Shown here piece by piece: positions 49,357 to 58,078 of a stretch of 64,000 nt of DNA (within the stretch, counting starts at the first letter, position 1; every line of letters begins with the position of its first letter). The notes under the pieces were generated by a model. It worked only from the letters and a program-made list of their open reading frames with translations. It had not been told where the DNA came from and did not search any database. Location: positions 1,116,001 to 1,180,000 of the forward strand of contig NZ_SNUH01000001.1 of assembly GCF_012027355.1 (NCBI RefSeq), written 5' to 3'. The position numbers were made by a program, and so were the translations under genes. The DNA comes from Thermococcus sp. M36 (GTDB lineage: Archaea; Methanobacteriota_B; Thermococci; Thermococcales; Thermococcaceae).

Positions 49357-51470
49357 CCTCCTGACCTCCATATGAGGAGCCTCACACCAACCGGGTTGAA
49401 AAGCCCCGGCACGTTGCTCATGGTGGCGAAATCACCGCTCACGCTTGGGGGGAGGACAACGTCAATGGGGTTCGTGCTCGACCCGTCGTAGGGCTGTGTC
49501 AGCCACTCACTGTCGCCGTTTCTGTCGTCTATGAAGTTCAGCTCATTTAGAAGCCTGAGTATGGCGTCGTCAACGGCGTACTGGTCCGGTAGCAGTTCGT
49601 CCACGGAGATATCCCTGTACGGGGGGTTCCCGATGTACATGTACTTCGGGGATGTGCTGTCCGAGGAGTAATACGCCAGTCTGTAGCCCCTGTAGGTGGG
49701 GTATCCCTGCAGGAGCTTTGTGAATATCCTTGAGTACGGGGCGTATGCCCTTATGAAGTAGTTGACGATGCCCCATGCGTACCCCTGCCTGAACCCGTAG
49801 TAGTAGCCTGAGGCCGTCGAAGCCTCCCCGTGGAAGGTGTTTGTTCCGGGGTTCAGGATGTAGTCGTTTATGTCTCCGTAGCCGAAGCGGAAGAGGTACT
49901 TGTCGAGGTTGCCGTCGTAGATCGTGCCGCTGGCGGGGTCGTTCTCCCAGAATTTTAGGCTGCCCGAGACATCACCGCTGTACTGGATGCCTATCCAGAA
50001 GTCGGCGTACCACGGTATCGCGCTGGGGGGAAGGGTGTAGGTGGCGCTGATCGAGGAGTAAACGCCGCTGGTTAGGGGCCCGGAGTAGCTGAAGTCCGAC
50101 GGCTCAAGGGCTATGCTTAGAGGAATAGCGTACGTTATCTGGGATGCCTTGGACTCAACGTCGAGCTCGACCCACGACCTCCCGAAGCCGAACAGGTGTT
50201 TGTTGCTCCCGTAGCCGTACACCGCCTCCCCGCTGGTGTAGTCCCAGCTTGCGTCAAAGGCAAGCATGAGGGTGAACGAATGGTTTCCGAGACTGGTCAC
50301 ACCGCACGGTTCGAGGAGGTTCTGCCTTATCTCATCGGGGTTGAATTGAGCCACCCCTGCGACGAACGACTTTGAGATGCTGTACTGGCACACGTTGGAG
50401 CCGAACGAGTAGTACATCCTCACGGTTCCTATGTTCTCGGCCTCAAGGTGGACAGTTATCCCGGTCACGTTCCCCGTGGGCACGATGGTCAGGAACTGCA
50501 TGAAGCCCCTGTCGCTGGTCACGTCGTACAGATCAATCCTGTTGGGGTTTGCGAAGTCTAGGCTGCCCGTTGAGTACGACAGGAGGACGACGCTTCCGCT
50601 TCCGAATCCAACCTCGCTCGCCCACCCGCTGTCTATTGTGAAGTCCATGATGTTTGTTCCGGGGCCGAAGGCGGAGTTGAAGAGGGGGTCGTTGCTGAGG
50701 TCTGCCCCAGTGCCTAGATCCCTTGAGAACGTTGTTGCGTTTGTCGCGTTTATGATCTTCAGGTATATGTCGTTGTAGGGGAGTATCCTGGCATATATCG
50801 CCCCCTTGGCCACTATGTCCGTTGCGTCCTGGGGCAGCTTCACGGGGATCTTGACCCTCAGGACGTTTGAGCCCCCGCCGGCCGTGAGCCTCTGTATGCC
50901 GAGGAGTATTGAGTAGTCGTGTATCGCGGAGGTCAGGAACAGCCTCGTCATGTATCCCTGGGGGGTCTCGTTCTTTGTGAAGCCGCTCACAACGGCCGTT
51001 GCGGAGTACATGTTGGCCTCGTCGGTGGGCTGGGTGCTGTTCGCGACAAGGGTGTTGTCTATATACAGGGCGTATTCATAGCCGGGAAAGTTTTTCCTTA
51101 TGACCTCATCCAGGATCTGTCTGGCCTTCTCGGTTAAATTGAGGGATTTGTATGCGTCTATCTGTGAGAGCGCCCAGTAGGTCAGGGCTATCCTCAAAGG
51201 GGACATCGAGGGGCTGACCAGGAGGGTCTCGTCAAGGGTGCCGTTGGCTATCCACGCACTTATTACTTCCGGGCTCACCAGCGTGTTCAGCGGGACGTTT
51301 TCAAGCGTTACCATTACCTCCTGGACATCGTAGTTGCTGGAGACCCGCTCCGCCGTCGAAACCATCTGAACGTAGCCCTCACGCAGGGCAACAACACTCG
51401 CCACAACGCTCATAACCAGGATCATTGCGAGAAGCGCGTCAAGTGTGAATATGAACCCTCTCCTCTTCAT
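49353..51470 (-). CDS. Large pilin-like secreted protein
   Basis: 705 residues from ATG 51470, overlapping the previous gene's stop. N-terminus MKRRGFIFTLDALLAMILVM: basic KRRG and a hydrophobic helix with an Asp near +5, the pseudopilin style. The exterior is Ser/Thr/Tyr-rich with beta strands and ends near VGVRLLIWRSGG. No enzyme motif recognised. Overlap at both ends shows strict translational coupling in the operon. Confidence 0.72.
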   Translation of the reverse strand: MKRRGFIFTLDALLAMILVMSVVASVVALREGYVQMVSTAERVSSNYDVQEVMVTLENVPLNTLVSPEVISAWIANGTLDETLLVSPSMSPLRIALTYWALSQIDAYKSLNLTEKARQILDEVIRKNFPGYEYALYIDNTLVANSTQPTDEANMYSATAVVSGFTKNETPQGYMTRLFLTSAIHDYSILLGIQRLTAGGGSNVLRVKIPVKLPQDATDIVAKGAIYARILPYNDIYLKIINATNATTFSRDLGTGADLSNDPLFNSAFGPGTNIMDFTIDSGWASEVGFGSGSVVLLSYSTGSLDFANPNRIDLYDVTSDRGFMQFLTIVPTGNVTGITVHLEAENIGTVRMYYSFGSNVCQYSISKSFVAGVAQFNPDEIRQNLLEPCGVTSLGNHSFTLMLAFDASWDYTSGEAVYGYGSNKHLFGFGRSWVELDVESKASQITYAIPLSIALEPSDFSYSGPLTSGVYSSISATYTLPPSAIPWYADFWIGIQYSGDVSGSLKFWENDPASGTIYDGNLDKYLFRFGYGDINDYILNPGTNTFHGEASTASGYYYGFRQGYAWGIVNYFIRAYAPYSRIFTKLLQGYPTYRGYRLAYYSSDSTSPKYMYIGNPPYRDISVDELLPDQYAVDDAILRLLNELNFIDDRNGDSEWLTQPYDGSSTNPIDVVLPPSVSGDFATMSNVPGLFNPVGVRLLIWRSGG

Positions 51471-52495
51471 GGCTCCCACACCCATATCCTCAGTACCGCT
51501 GGCTCGGAGCTGGGCCTGAGCGTCCATCTCACGTCCGGAACTATGCTGATCTCAACGCTCCCCCTGTCCCAGCCTTGGATGGAGTACAGCCACAGTCCGA
51601 CAACCTTTCCTTCAGAGTTTCCCCCGAAGACGTCCACCAGCGGGATGGTTATTCCCGTTATATTTCCTTCGTAGAGAACAGTTCCGCTGCCGTCCCTGAG
51701 GACCGCCTTGGCCCTATCGCCAGAGTTTTGTTTGTACACGAGTATGCCCCTCATCAGCGATCCGACCCTGACGACGATGGTGAGGTTCCCGGCGGAGTCG
51801 GGTACGCTGAAGGTCAGGCGGGCGTTCTGGGGGGGGGCCTGCTCAAGCACCCCGTACAGCAGGGGGACGTCACCAGACGGGTTCCTCGAAAAGTTGTACT
51901 CCAGCCTGCCCACCGCGAGTTTCCTCTCGGCGGGTATTATCCACCTTGCAGCATCCATAGACGCGTTTATCGAGGCGGGGTCGGTAACTATGTTCCCGTT
52001 GATCAGGGCGAAGAAGTATGTTGAGCCGGCGATGTTCCTGCCGCTCTCGGGGGTGGGAATGATGTAGGTGCCGCTGAACGTGGGGGTGGCGTTCCCCAGC
52101 AGCGTGCCGTTCACCTCCACGTGGAACAGGGCGGTGTAGACCGCCAGAAGGAAGTTCTTTCCCTGGGACAGGTTGGCTAAAGTGCCCACAATGGAGCTTT
52201 TCGAGGCATTGAGCGCCATGAGCTTGGCGTAGTCAATGAGGGGGGGATTCCTAACGTCCAGCAGGCCAGGGACAACGACGCTGCCCGGGTTCCTCTCCCA
52301 GTCTGCGGGCTCGCCGGGGGTTTTTGTGAGCACGTCGAGCATGTTGTTCGCGGTGTTGGTTCTTTCGTACCACTCTATCATTGACGTTATCTCCGCCTTC
52401 ATGGTTTCAGAGGTGGCTGTTATGGTCCCTAGCAGCATGATCACCAGCACCATTGACAGCATGGCGTCCATTGAGAATACCTGGCCCCTCCTCAC
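51467..52495 (-). CDS. Pilin-like secreted protein
   Basis: 342 residues from GTG 52495, overlapping the previous stop (GTGA). N-terminus MRRGQVFSMDAMLSMVLVIM has the RRGQ prepilin peptidase site and a hydrophobic helix. The exterior domain is strand-rich with N-glycosylation sites and ends VLRIWVWEP. Part of the same coupled set; individual role unknown. Confidence 0.75.
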   Translation of the reverse strand: MRRGQVFSMDAMLSMVLVIMLLGTITATSETMKAEITSMIEWYERTNTANNMLDVLTKTPGEPADWERNPGSVVVPGLLDVRNPPLIDYAKLMALNASKSSIVGTLANLSQGKNFLLAVYTALFHVEVNGTLLGNATPTFSGTYIIPTPESGRNIAGSTYFFALINGNIVTDPASINASMDAARWIIPAERKLAVGRLEYNFSRNPSGDVPLLYGVLEQAPPQNARLTFSVPDSAGNLTIVVRVGSLMRGILVYKQNSGDRAKAVLRDGSGTVLYEGNITGITIPLVDVFGGNSEGKVVGLWLYSIQGWDRGSVEISIVPDVRWTLRPSSEPAVLRIWVWEP

Positions 52496-52989
52496 GGTAC
52501 CACCGCCCAGCTCTCCCCTACGCTCACGTTCAGTATTACCCTTCTCCCTTCATAGTAAAGGTTCCCGCTTTTTATGGAGAACCCGGGCTGTGCCGCCAGG
52601 CGGTTCTTTATGAACTCCCCAAGCGCGCCCGCTATTCTGTACTCATCTGCGGGTGAGATGGAGGTATCGTGTTCAAAATCCACGAGCACGGCCATTGATT
52701 GCCCGGTTTCATTCCTGATGGCGGCCCCTATAAAGCGTATCCTGGCGCTGTCGGAGTAGTTCTGGATAACCTCGTTGAGGGGAACGTATATGGGGTCGTC
52801 GAGCACCATGACACCAACGCGGAGGTAGGCCTCCGCATCACTGGCGGCGCCCCTTACGGAAACCAGCACGGCGGAGTCGTAGCTCCCCTGAAGGTGTGTG
52901 GGGATCAGGAGGAGAACCCCGAGTAGTATTATGGAGAGTATGAAGAGCATCTCTACAGAGGTCTGCCCCCTAAGGTTCGAGCCTGACAT
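52492..52989 (-). CDS. Small type IV pilin-like protein
   Basis: 165 residues from ATG 52989, overlapping the upstream gene by 20 bases. N-terminus MSGSNLRGQTSVEMLFILSI: RGQTSVE with the Glu at +5 is the classic archaeal class III signal. Prepilin peptidase should cut before Gln. The C-terminal domain (about 130 residues) is of major-pilin size. Confidence 0.78.
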   Translation of the reverse strand: MSGSNLRGQTSVEMLFILSIILLGVLLLIPTHLQGSYDSAVLVSVRGAASDAEAYLRVGVMVLDDPIYVPLNEVIQNYSDSARIRFIGAAIRNETGQSMAVLVDFEHDTSISPADEYRIAGALGEFIKNRLAAQPGFSIKSGNLYYEGRRVILNVSVGESWAVVP

Positions 52990-53413
52990 GGAGCAGACCC
53001 TCCGTCTGGTTGTATACAACTGCCACCCAGAACTCAGTATTGTTCTGTGTGAGGACAACGGTGGAGTTCTCATGGAATGGGATCATGCTGTTTTGAACCA
53101 CCCTGTACTTCCTGCCCCCGATGGAGGCATCTATTACGATCCTGTTTCTGTTCCCGTCGAAGGACACCGTTATGTTGTCCCCTGCAGAGAGGGGTATGGG
53201 TGAGACCTTTTTGAGTCTGAATCCACCTCCCCCGGAGTACGCCTTCACTACGGCGTCTCTGAGCTCCACACTGAAGACCTTAAGCTTGGCCCCGGTATCC
53301 AGAACCGTGGCGCTGGCCCTTTCGCTGACGGCGAATGATACCAGGCTGAGCATCGTGATGGTCACGAGCGTGATCGCGAAGAGGAGGTCTATGGTTATCT
53401 GTCCCCTGCCCAT
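52970..53413 (-). CDS. Small type IV pilin-like protein
   Basis: 147 residues from ATG 53413 after GGTGATC. N-terminus MGRGQITIDLLFAITLVTIT: GRGQ site and a hydrophobic helix with Asp at +5 in place of Glu. Beta-rich exterior (NITVSFDGNRNRIVIDASIG). Starts two bases after the end of the previous pilin gene. Confidence 0.76.
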   Translation of the reverse strand: MGRGQITIDLLFAITLVTITMLSLVSFAVSERASATVLDTGAKLKVFSVELRDAVVKAYSGGGGFRLKKVSPIPLSAGDNITVSFDGNRNRIVIDASIGGRKYRVVQNSMIPFHENSTVVLTQNNTEFWVAVVYNQTEGLLHVRLEP

Positions 53414-53415
53414 GA

Positions 53416-54021
53416 TCACCCACCGGGGTTTATTGTTATCTTCAGCTCGCCGAGGTTCGGGTCGTACACCCACGAGTCTGTGGAGGCGGGATCCCACATC
53501 ACGACGACCTTCAGAACGGCCGGGATGGTTGTGGGGTCAATAACGATGCCGTACATTGTGGTGGTATTGACGGTTATGCTCCCTGACGGGCTCCACACCT
53601 GGGAATCGTTGTACAGGGTCTTGGAGTAAAGGGCCCTGCTCCAGAACACGGTTTTGTTGCCCCCCTTCATGATCGGGACGTATCCGTTCCCGGTGACGGT
53701 GACGTATGTCCCGTTAGCGTAGCTTATAAATATCTGCGGGCCGGTTATTCCCAGTCCGCTGGACAGGTACTGCGGGTTTCTCAGAAACGTCAGCTTTACG
53801 TAGCTGGTGGCCTTTGCACCAGCCCCCTGTGCGTACACCTGGCTCACCGTTCCGGAGATAGCGTTGGCCAGGGCCTTTTCCTCGAGGCTTACCTGTATCC
53901 TCAGGTTCTCGGTGGAGGGGGAGCCGGACTGAAAGGTGATGTTGTTAACTGAGTACACCATCAGTATCAGGAGTATCCCGAACACCAGCATGAACTCCAG
54001 GGATATCTGGCCCCGTCTCAT
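53416..54021 (-). CDS. Type IV pilin-like protein
   Basis: 201 residues from ATG 54021 (GGAGGAAG upstream). N-terminus MRRGQISLEFMLVFGILLIL has RRGQ-ISLEF, the most canonical class III signal of the set, with Glu at +5. The exterior has repeated strand segments and a cysteine-free, Thr-rich surface. Likely a main structural pilin. No assembly ATPase or prepilin peptidase is in the window. Confidence 0.8.
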   Translation of the reverse strand: MRRGQISLEFMLVFGILLILMVYSVNNITFQSGSPSTENLRIQVSLEEKALANAISGTVSQVYAQGAGAKATSYVKLTFLRNPQYLSSGLGITGPQIFISYANGTYVTVTGNGYVPIMKGGNKTVFWSRALYSKTLYNDSQVWSPSGSITVNTTTMYGIVIDPTTIPAVLKVVVMWDPASTDSWVYDPNLGELKITINPGG

Positions 54022-54061
54022 GTTATGCTTCCTCCGGTGAGTGTATGCTCCCATCTTCTAT

Positions 54062-54688
54062 TTAACGGTTATCCCCGGATTTTCCAGTCTGAACTACGGC
54101 AAACAGGCCGGTTCCTATCTGTTTTATTTTTACCCCGAAATAATCCCGGCTGAATATCTTGAAGCGGTACCTATCTGCCTTTAGAGAATGCTTGGTCGTG
54201 ATGCTCCTGAGCTCGTCTATAAAGAACTGGGCGAGCTCGTAGTATATGAGATCCAGCCTTGAATACGTGTATTCCCTCGCCCGCAATGCAAGGGGCGTCA
54301 GGGCCAGTCCAATGAGTATGTATGGCACCCTAGTCTTCACCGAAAGCAGTGCCGTCACCGCTACGGCAGAGCCCAGGAGAACGTACCAGGCCTTTTCTAG
54401 CCTTTTTGTGCGCTTTATCTCGTTTACCTTTGCCTCCCAGATGTCGAGAAGGAAGGGGTTGTAGAAGTCAAACGCGGTGTGCCGCTTGCCCTTTGCCACC
54501 CGCTCCCTTATGAGCTCGTCCCAGTCATCGTGGTAGTATATGATCTCCCCGCGGAGTTTTGCGCGTTCGGCGTCTATGGACGAGATTATCCTTATCAGGT
54601 CCTCTGCGCTCTCGTGGGCTATGTGGGAGTAAACTTCCCTCTCGTCAAGTTCCATCACAACCTCCACTGAATCTTTGACCCGTTCCAT
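54062..54688 (-). CDS. Membrane protein between CetZ and the pilins
   Basis: 208 residues. A charged N-terminal 95 residues (coiled-coil-like SSIDAERAKLRGEIIYYHDD) precedes two close hydrophobic segments (AWYVLLGSAVAVTALLSV and VPYILIGLALTPLALRA) and a basic C-terminal domain (KADRYRFKIFSRDYFGVKIK). It could link the cytoplasmic CetZ to the membrane-embedded pilin complex; that is inference. ATG 54688 follows GGAGGCGG. Family not recognised. Confidence 0.65.
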   Translation of the reverse strand: MERVKDSVEVVMELDEREVYSHIAHESAEDLIRIISSIDAERAKLRGEIIYYHDDWDELIRERVAKGKRHTAFDFYNPFLLDIWEAKVNEIKRTKRLEKAWYVLLGSAVAVTALLSVKTRVPYILIGLALTPLALRAREYTYSRLDLIYYELAQFFIDELRSITTKHSLKADRYRFKIFSRDYFGVKIKQIGTGLFAVVQTGKSGDNR

Positions 54689-54700
54689 AACGCCGCCTCC

Positions 54701-55816
54701 TTATCCCCCCTCCGCAGGATCCTCTGTGCTTCTTGCTGGAGGGTACAGGTCGTCAAAGTCCGGCAAACCGCTCAGCAGCTCGTTCTTTCTGTTCTCCGCT
54801 TCCTCCTTTGCCTCCATGAACGAGCGGGCGTACTCTTTTGCGGTCAGTATTATCTCCTCTATGCTTCTGCTCTCGTATATGCCGCTCAAGAGGGTTACGA
54901 CTTCGACCTCCCTCTCCCTCGGATCCGGGTAGAACCCCCTGAATATCTGCTTCCCCTTTATCTTGCTGGTGAGGTAGTCGAGAGCCTCAAAAATTTCAGA
55001 GGCTTTGAGGGCCCCGGGGGGCCCGTGAATCGCCACGAGGCCGTAAAGTGCTGACTCTATATTCGCGTCGAGGTACAGTCCCTCATTTTCAAAGGACTTC
55101 ATAATGAGCCGCGACAGATTTCTAATCTTGCTGGCGTCCGCTTTTGCGTAGCCGACGGTGGCGAAGCTTCCGAAAGCCTTGAGCACAAACTTCAGATCGC
55201 TCGCGTCGAGGGTCTGCTCTCCCGGGACGTCGACCAGTGCAAGGAGGGAGGCTATCCTTTCGACTATGGTGTAGTTTATTTTTTCGTATGCCCGGGTTAT
55301 GTCCTCGCCGCTCTCCTTGAGCTTGTTGTTGTCTATGGCTATTATTGAGTCCGCTATCTTTGAGAGCTTGTCTATGGTTATCGCGGCGTTTATTGTGGGC
55401 CGTATGCCCTCCTCCCGGAGTGGGAGCGCACCGATCGCCACCACCAGGGAATCCGGGTACTCCTCCTTCAGGGCTTCCGCGAGTACGGGCGTCCCGCCTG
55501 CCCCGGTTCCCCCGCCGAACCCGAAGGTAAGGAAAAACACGTCAACGTCATCGTATCCGACTATTGATCCTATTTTTTTCATGACGAGGGGGAGATCGCG
55601 CTTCATTGCCTCCCTCCCGAGCAGGGGGTTGGCGTTGACCCCCTTTCCCCCCGTGATGCTCTCACCGACAAGCACCCTGTGCTCCTGGGGTATGTGCTTC
55701 AGGTAGCTGAGGTCCCCCTTTGACGTGTTCACCGCGAGGGCCTCAAAGTCCACCAGGGCAAAGATGTCCGCTATCTTTGTCCCGCACTGTCCAACCCCTA
55801 TTATAAGGGCCCTCAC
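54701..55816 (-). CDS. cetZ: CetZ-type tubulin/FtsZ-superfamily GTPase
   Basis: 371 residues. N-terminal GVGQCGTKIADIF (residues 7-19) and the tubulin signature GFGGGTGAGGTPV (99-111) form the GTP site. The C-terminal domain follows, with a flexible acidic tail. The GxGQCG start and lack of an FtsZ C-terminal motif favour CetZ, the archaeal group implicated in cell shape and motility in haloarchaea. It lies seven bases after the toroid gene and upstream of the pilins in one operon, so its filaments may position or drive the surface structure. Confidence 0.85.
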   Translation of the reverse strand: MRALIIGVGQCGTKIADIFALVDFEALAVNTSKGDLSYLKHIPQEHRVLVGESITGGKGVNANPLLGREAMKRDLPLVMKKIGSIVGYDDVDVFFLTFGFGGGTGAGGTPVLAEALKEEYPDSLVVAIGALPLREEGIRPTINAAITIDKLSKIADSIIAIDNNKLKESGEDITRAYEKINYTIVERIASLLALVDVPGEQTLDASDLKFVLKAFGSFATVGYAKADASKIRNLSRLIMKSFENEGLYLDANIESALYGLVAIHGPPGALKASEIFEALDYLTSKIKGKQIFRGFYPDPREREVEVVTLLSGIYESRSIEEIILTAKEYARSFMEAKEEAENRKNELLSGLPDFDDLYPPARSTEDPAEGG

Positions 55817-55823
55817 CGCTAGA

Positions 55824-58013
55824 TCACCCCACCGTAATCAGACGTATCCTGTTGCTCTCAACCAGTAGCACCATGGCATGGCCGCGGATGTAGCGTATGA
55901 ACCCCGTGGTGAACATCTGCTCTATTATGTCCTGGTGGCCGGGATCTGAGAGCACGAACAGGACGACTCCGTTGGGGGTCTTTCCGGGGATGACCACGAT
56001 CGCATCTCTCCGCGGGACTGTTATGTTGCCGACGGTGACAGTTTCGTTAGTGACCCTGAACGTGAGGTACGGGTTGTACTGGGTCAGCGGGTAGTCCTCA
56101 AAGCCTGCGAACACAATATAGTTGTCCTCACCGATCTGGGCTGAGGCCCCCTCAATGAAGTTGCCGCTGAAGTAGTTTGAAAGGGTCGCGGTGATCTTTG
56201 CAATGCTCTCGTTGCTTAGGGTCAGGTTCACAATCTCGAACGACTCGGTATCGAGTGTGTACCTGACGTCATAGAGTGTAACCGACGGCACGTACTGGAA
56301 GCGGGACAGGTAGAGCACCGCAACTGAAGTGTCCACGGTGTTCTCCTGTATGACACCCTCATCGCGGTACCTCATCACCAGGGCTAGAGTTTCGTTGGTG
56401 TAGTTGTATCCGTATTCGGCCAGGATGTCCGTGGCCCTGACGGTCAGTTCGAGGCTCCTGTACGGTGTTCCTCTGCTGTATGACCACCCGTCGTCCTCCC
56501 TCTGGCTGAGGAGCCACTGGATGTGGGGCTTTAGTTCGTCGGGAGAGGCTATGCCGTCCAGGGCCTCAAGAACCGTTATCGTTGTGAGGGTGTCGGGGAA
56601 CATGAGCTTGCGGACGTAACCGCCCAGGTAGAGGCCCCACCCTCCGCTGCTCACCTCCAGGAGCCACTCCTTGGCCTTCTGGATGGTGGGGTCATTGGGG
56701 GGTACACCGAGGTCGAGCAGGGCCTTTACCGCCAGTGCAGTGTCGTAGGGCTGGGGGCCGAGGAAGCTGTGTCCCCACAGTCCGCCCCGGAGCTGGGACC
56801 CCTTAATGAGGTTTATGGCCTCCTTCCGCTCATCCTCCGAAAGGAGGCCGTACCTGAGGAGAGTTTCAAGGGCGTAGAAATACTCGTAGGTCATTCCCCC
56901 GCGCGTCCTTATCTTTTCTGTCTCCACTTCAAACGCCTTCTCCGTCCAGTTGAGGGCCTTTTCGATGTTCGCCGCGGTGGGGTAGCAGGTGCTCATAGCA
57001 GAAACCGCGTAGTAGGTGGCCTTTTCGTTTGAGGGTGCACCGAATACGACTCCCCATCCGCCGTCGGGGTTCTGGAGCATTGTGAGGTCGTCGCAGGGCA
57101 TGTAGTACGGGTTCTCGAACTCCCTGTGGGGGGCCCTCTCGTATGTCGTGGAGAGCGCCATCAGGGCGAAGGCCGTTGCGGCGGTGATGCCCCTAGTCGC
57201 ACCTCCGATCCACGCTCCCGGCCAGTACGCGACGTCTTGCGTCTCTACCTGGGAGTGGGATTCCAGCTTTGTGAGGAGGCGGTAGGTGTCAAAGTCAAAG
57301 GGTCTGGTCAGAACCAGCGCGTAGGTCAGGAGGGCCCTCTCTCCAACCGTCACGTTCCCTTCGAAGAGGATGTCTTTAACTTTCTCTATGATGCTCTCGT
57401 TCACCGGATAGCCCAGGCTGTGGTAGGCCATAATCTTGAGGCCGAGGGCCTCGTACTCCGGTATTTCGCATGGCAGGTCATCCAGGTTCTGCAGTGCATT
57501 GAGCACGGTCCCCTCATCGTACGTGTGTCCTGTCTCTCCAAGTGCCCACAGCGCCATGAGGGTGGGGTAGCAGGAGGAGGGGGTTTCGGGGACGTATCCC
57601 CAGCCCCCGTTGCCTTTAGCGGAGAGGATGTATGAAACGCCCCTCCCTATGCTCTCCCGGGCAGCGTCTTTCTGTATTTCGCCCATCATGGGGAGGGCTC
57701 TCTGGAGCGCTATGACTGCGTAGGCGGTGTCAATAACGTTGCTCGGCTCGTTGAAGAAGTACCCCCACCCGCCGTCGGGGTTCTGGTATCCGATCAGTCT
57801 GTACACGAGGTTCGACAGATCCGGTCTTACACTCCACAGGAGATCATCCGCTGCGGAAGTGATGGCCATTATCGAGAGGCTCAACTCCTGAGTCCGGGAT
57901 GTTCCGAGTGCGGAGTCCCTGAGAAACCTCACGGAACCATCTATTGTACCAGCTGATACAACAGGAGCCAATATGAGCACGATTACAATCAGAGCTAGGG
58001 CCTTTCTCATCAT
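55824..58013 (-). CDS. Secreted alpha/alpha-toroid (squalene-cyclase-like) repeat protein
   Basis: 729 residues with a signal peptide (MMRKALALIVIVLILAPVVS). Repeats with QW-type motifs (QNPDGGWGYFFN at 77, GNGGWGYVP, LQNPDGGWGVVFG, SSGGWGLYLG, REDDGWSYSRG) build a prenyltransferase/terpene-cyclase-like toroid over about 25-560. A strand-rich C-terminal domain follows. The DxDD cyclase motif was not seen, so a binding role is likelier than catalysis. First gene of the operon; TATA-like GTTTATGTATTT lies about 40 bases upstream of the start on the minus strand. Confidence 0.78.
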   Translation of the reverse strand: MMRKALALIVIVLILAPVVSAGTIDGSVRFLRDSALGTSRTQELSLSIMAITSAADDLLWSVRPDLSNLVYRLIGYQNPDGGWGYFFNEPSNVIDTAYAVIALQRALPMMGEIQKDAARESIGRGVSYILSAKGNGGWGYVPETPSSCYPTLMALWALGETGHTYDEGTVLNALQNLDDLPCEIPEYEALGLKIMAYHSLGYPVNESIIEKVKDILFEGNVTVGERALLTYALVLTRPFDFDTYRLLTKLESHSQVETQDVAYWPGAWIGGATRGITAATAFALMALSTTYERAPHREFENPYYMPCDDLTMLQNPDGGWGVVFGAPSNEKATYYAVSAMSTCYPTAANIEKALNWTEKAFEVETEKIRTRGGMTYEYFYALETLLRYGLLSEDERKEAINLIKGSQLRGGLWGHSFLGPQPYDTALAVKALLDLGVPPNDPTIQKAKEWLLEVSSGGWGLYLGGYVRKLMFPDTLTTITVLEALDGIASPDELKPHIQWLLSQREDDGWSYSRGTPYRSLELTVRATDILAEYGYNYTNETLALVMRYRDEGVIQENTVDTSVAVLYLSRFQYVPSVTLYDVRYTLDTESFEIVNLTLSNESIAKITATLSNYFSGNFIEGASAQIGEDNYIVFAGFEDYPLTQYNPYLTFRVTNETVTVGNITVPRRDAIVVIPGKTPNGVVLFVLSDPGHQDIIEQMFTTGFIRYIRGHAMVLLVESNRIRLITVG

Positions 58014-58078
58014 GCTACACCCCTAAGGGCATTTTAAGAATGCCAAATACATAAACTTTTTCCAAAGAAAAAAGAAGG

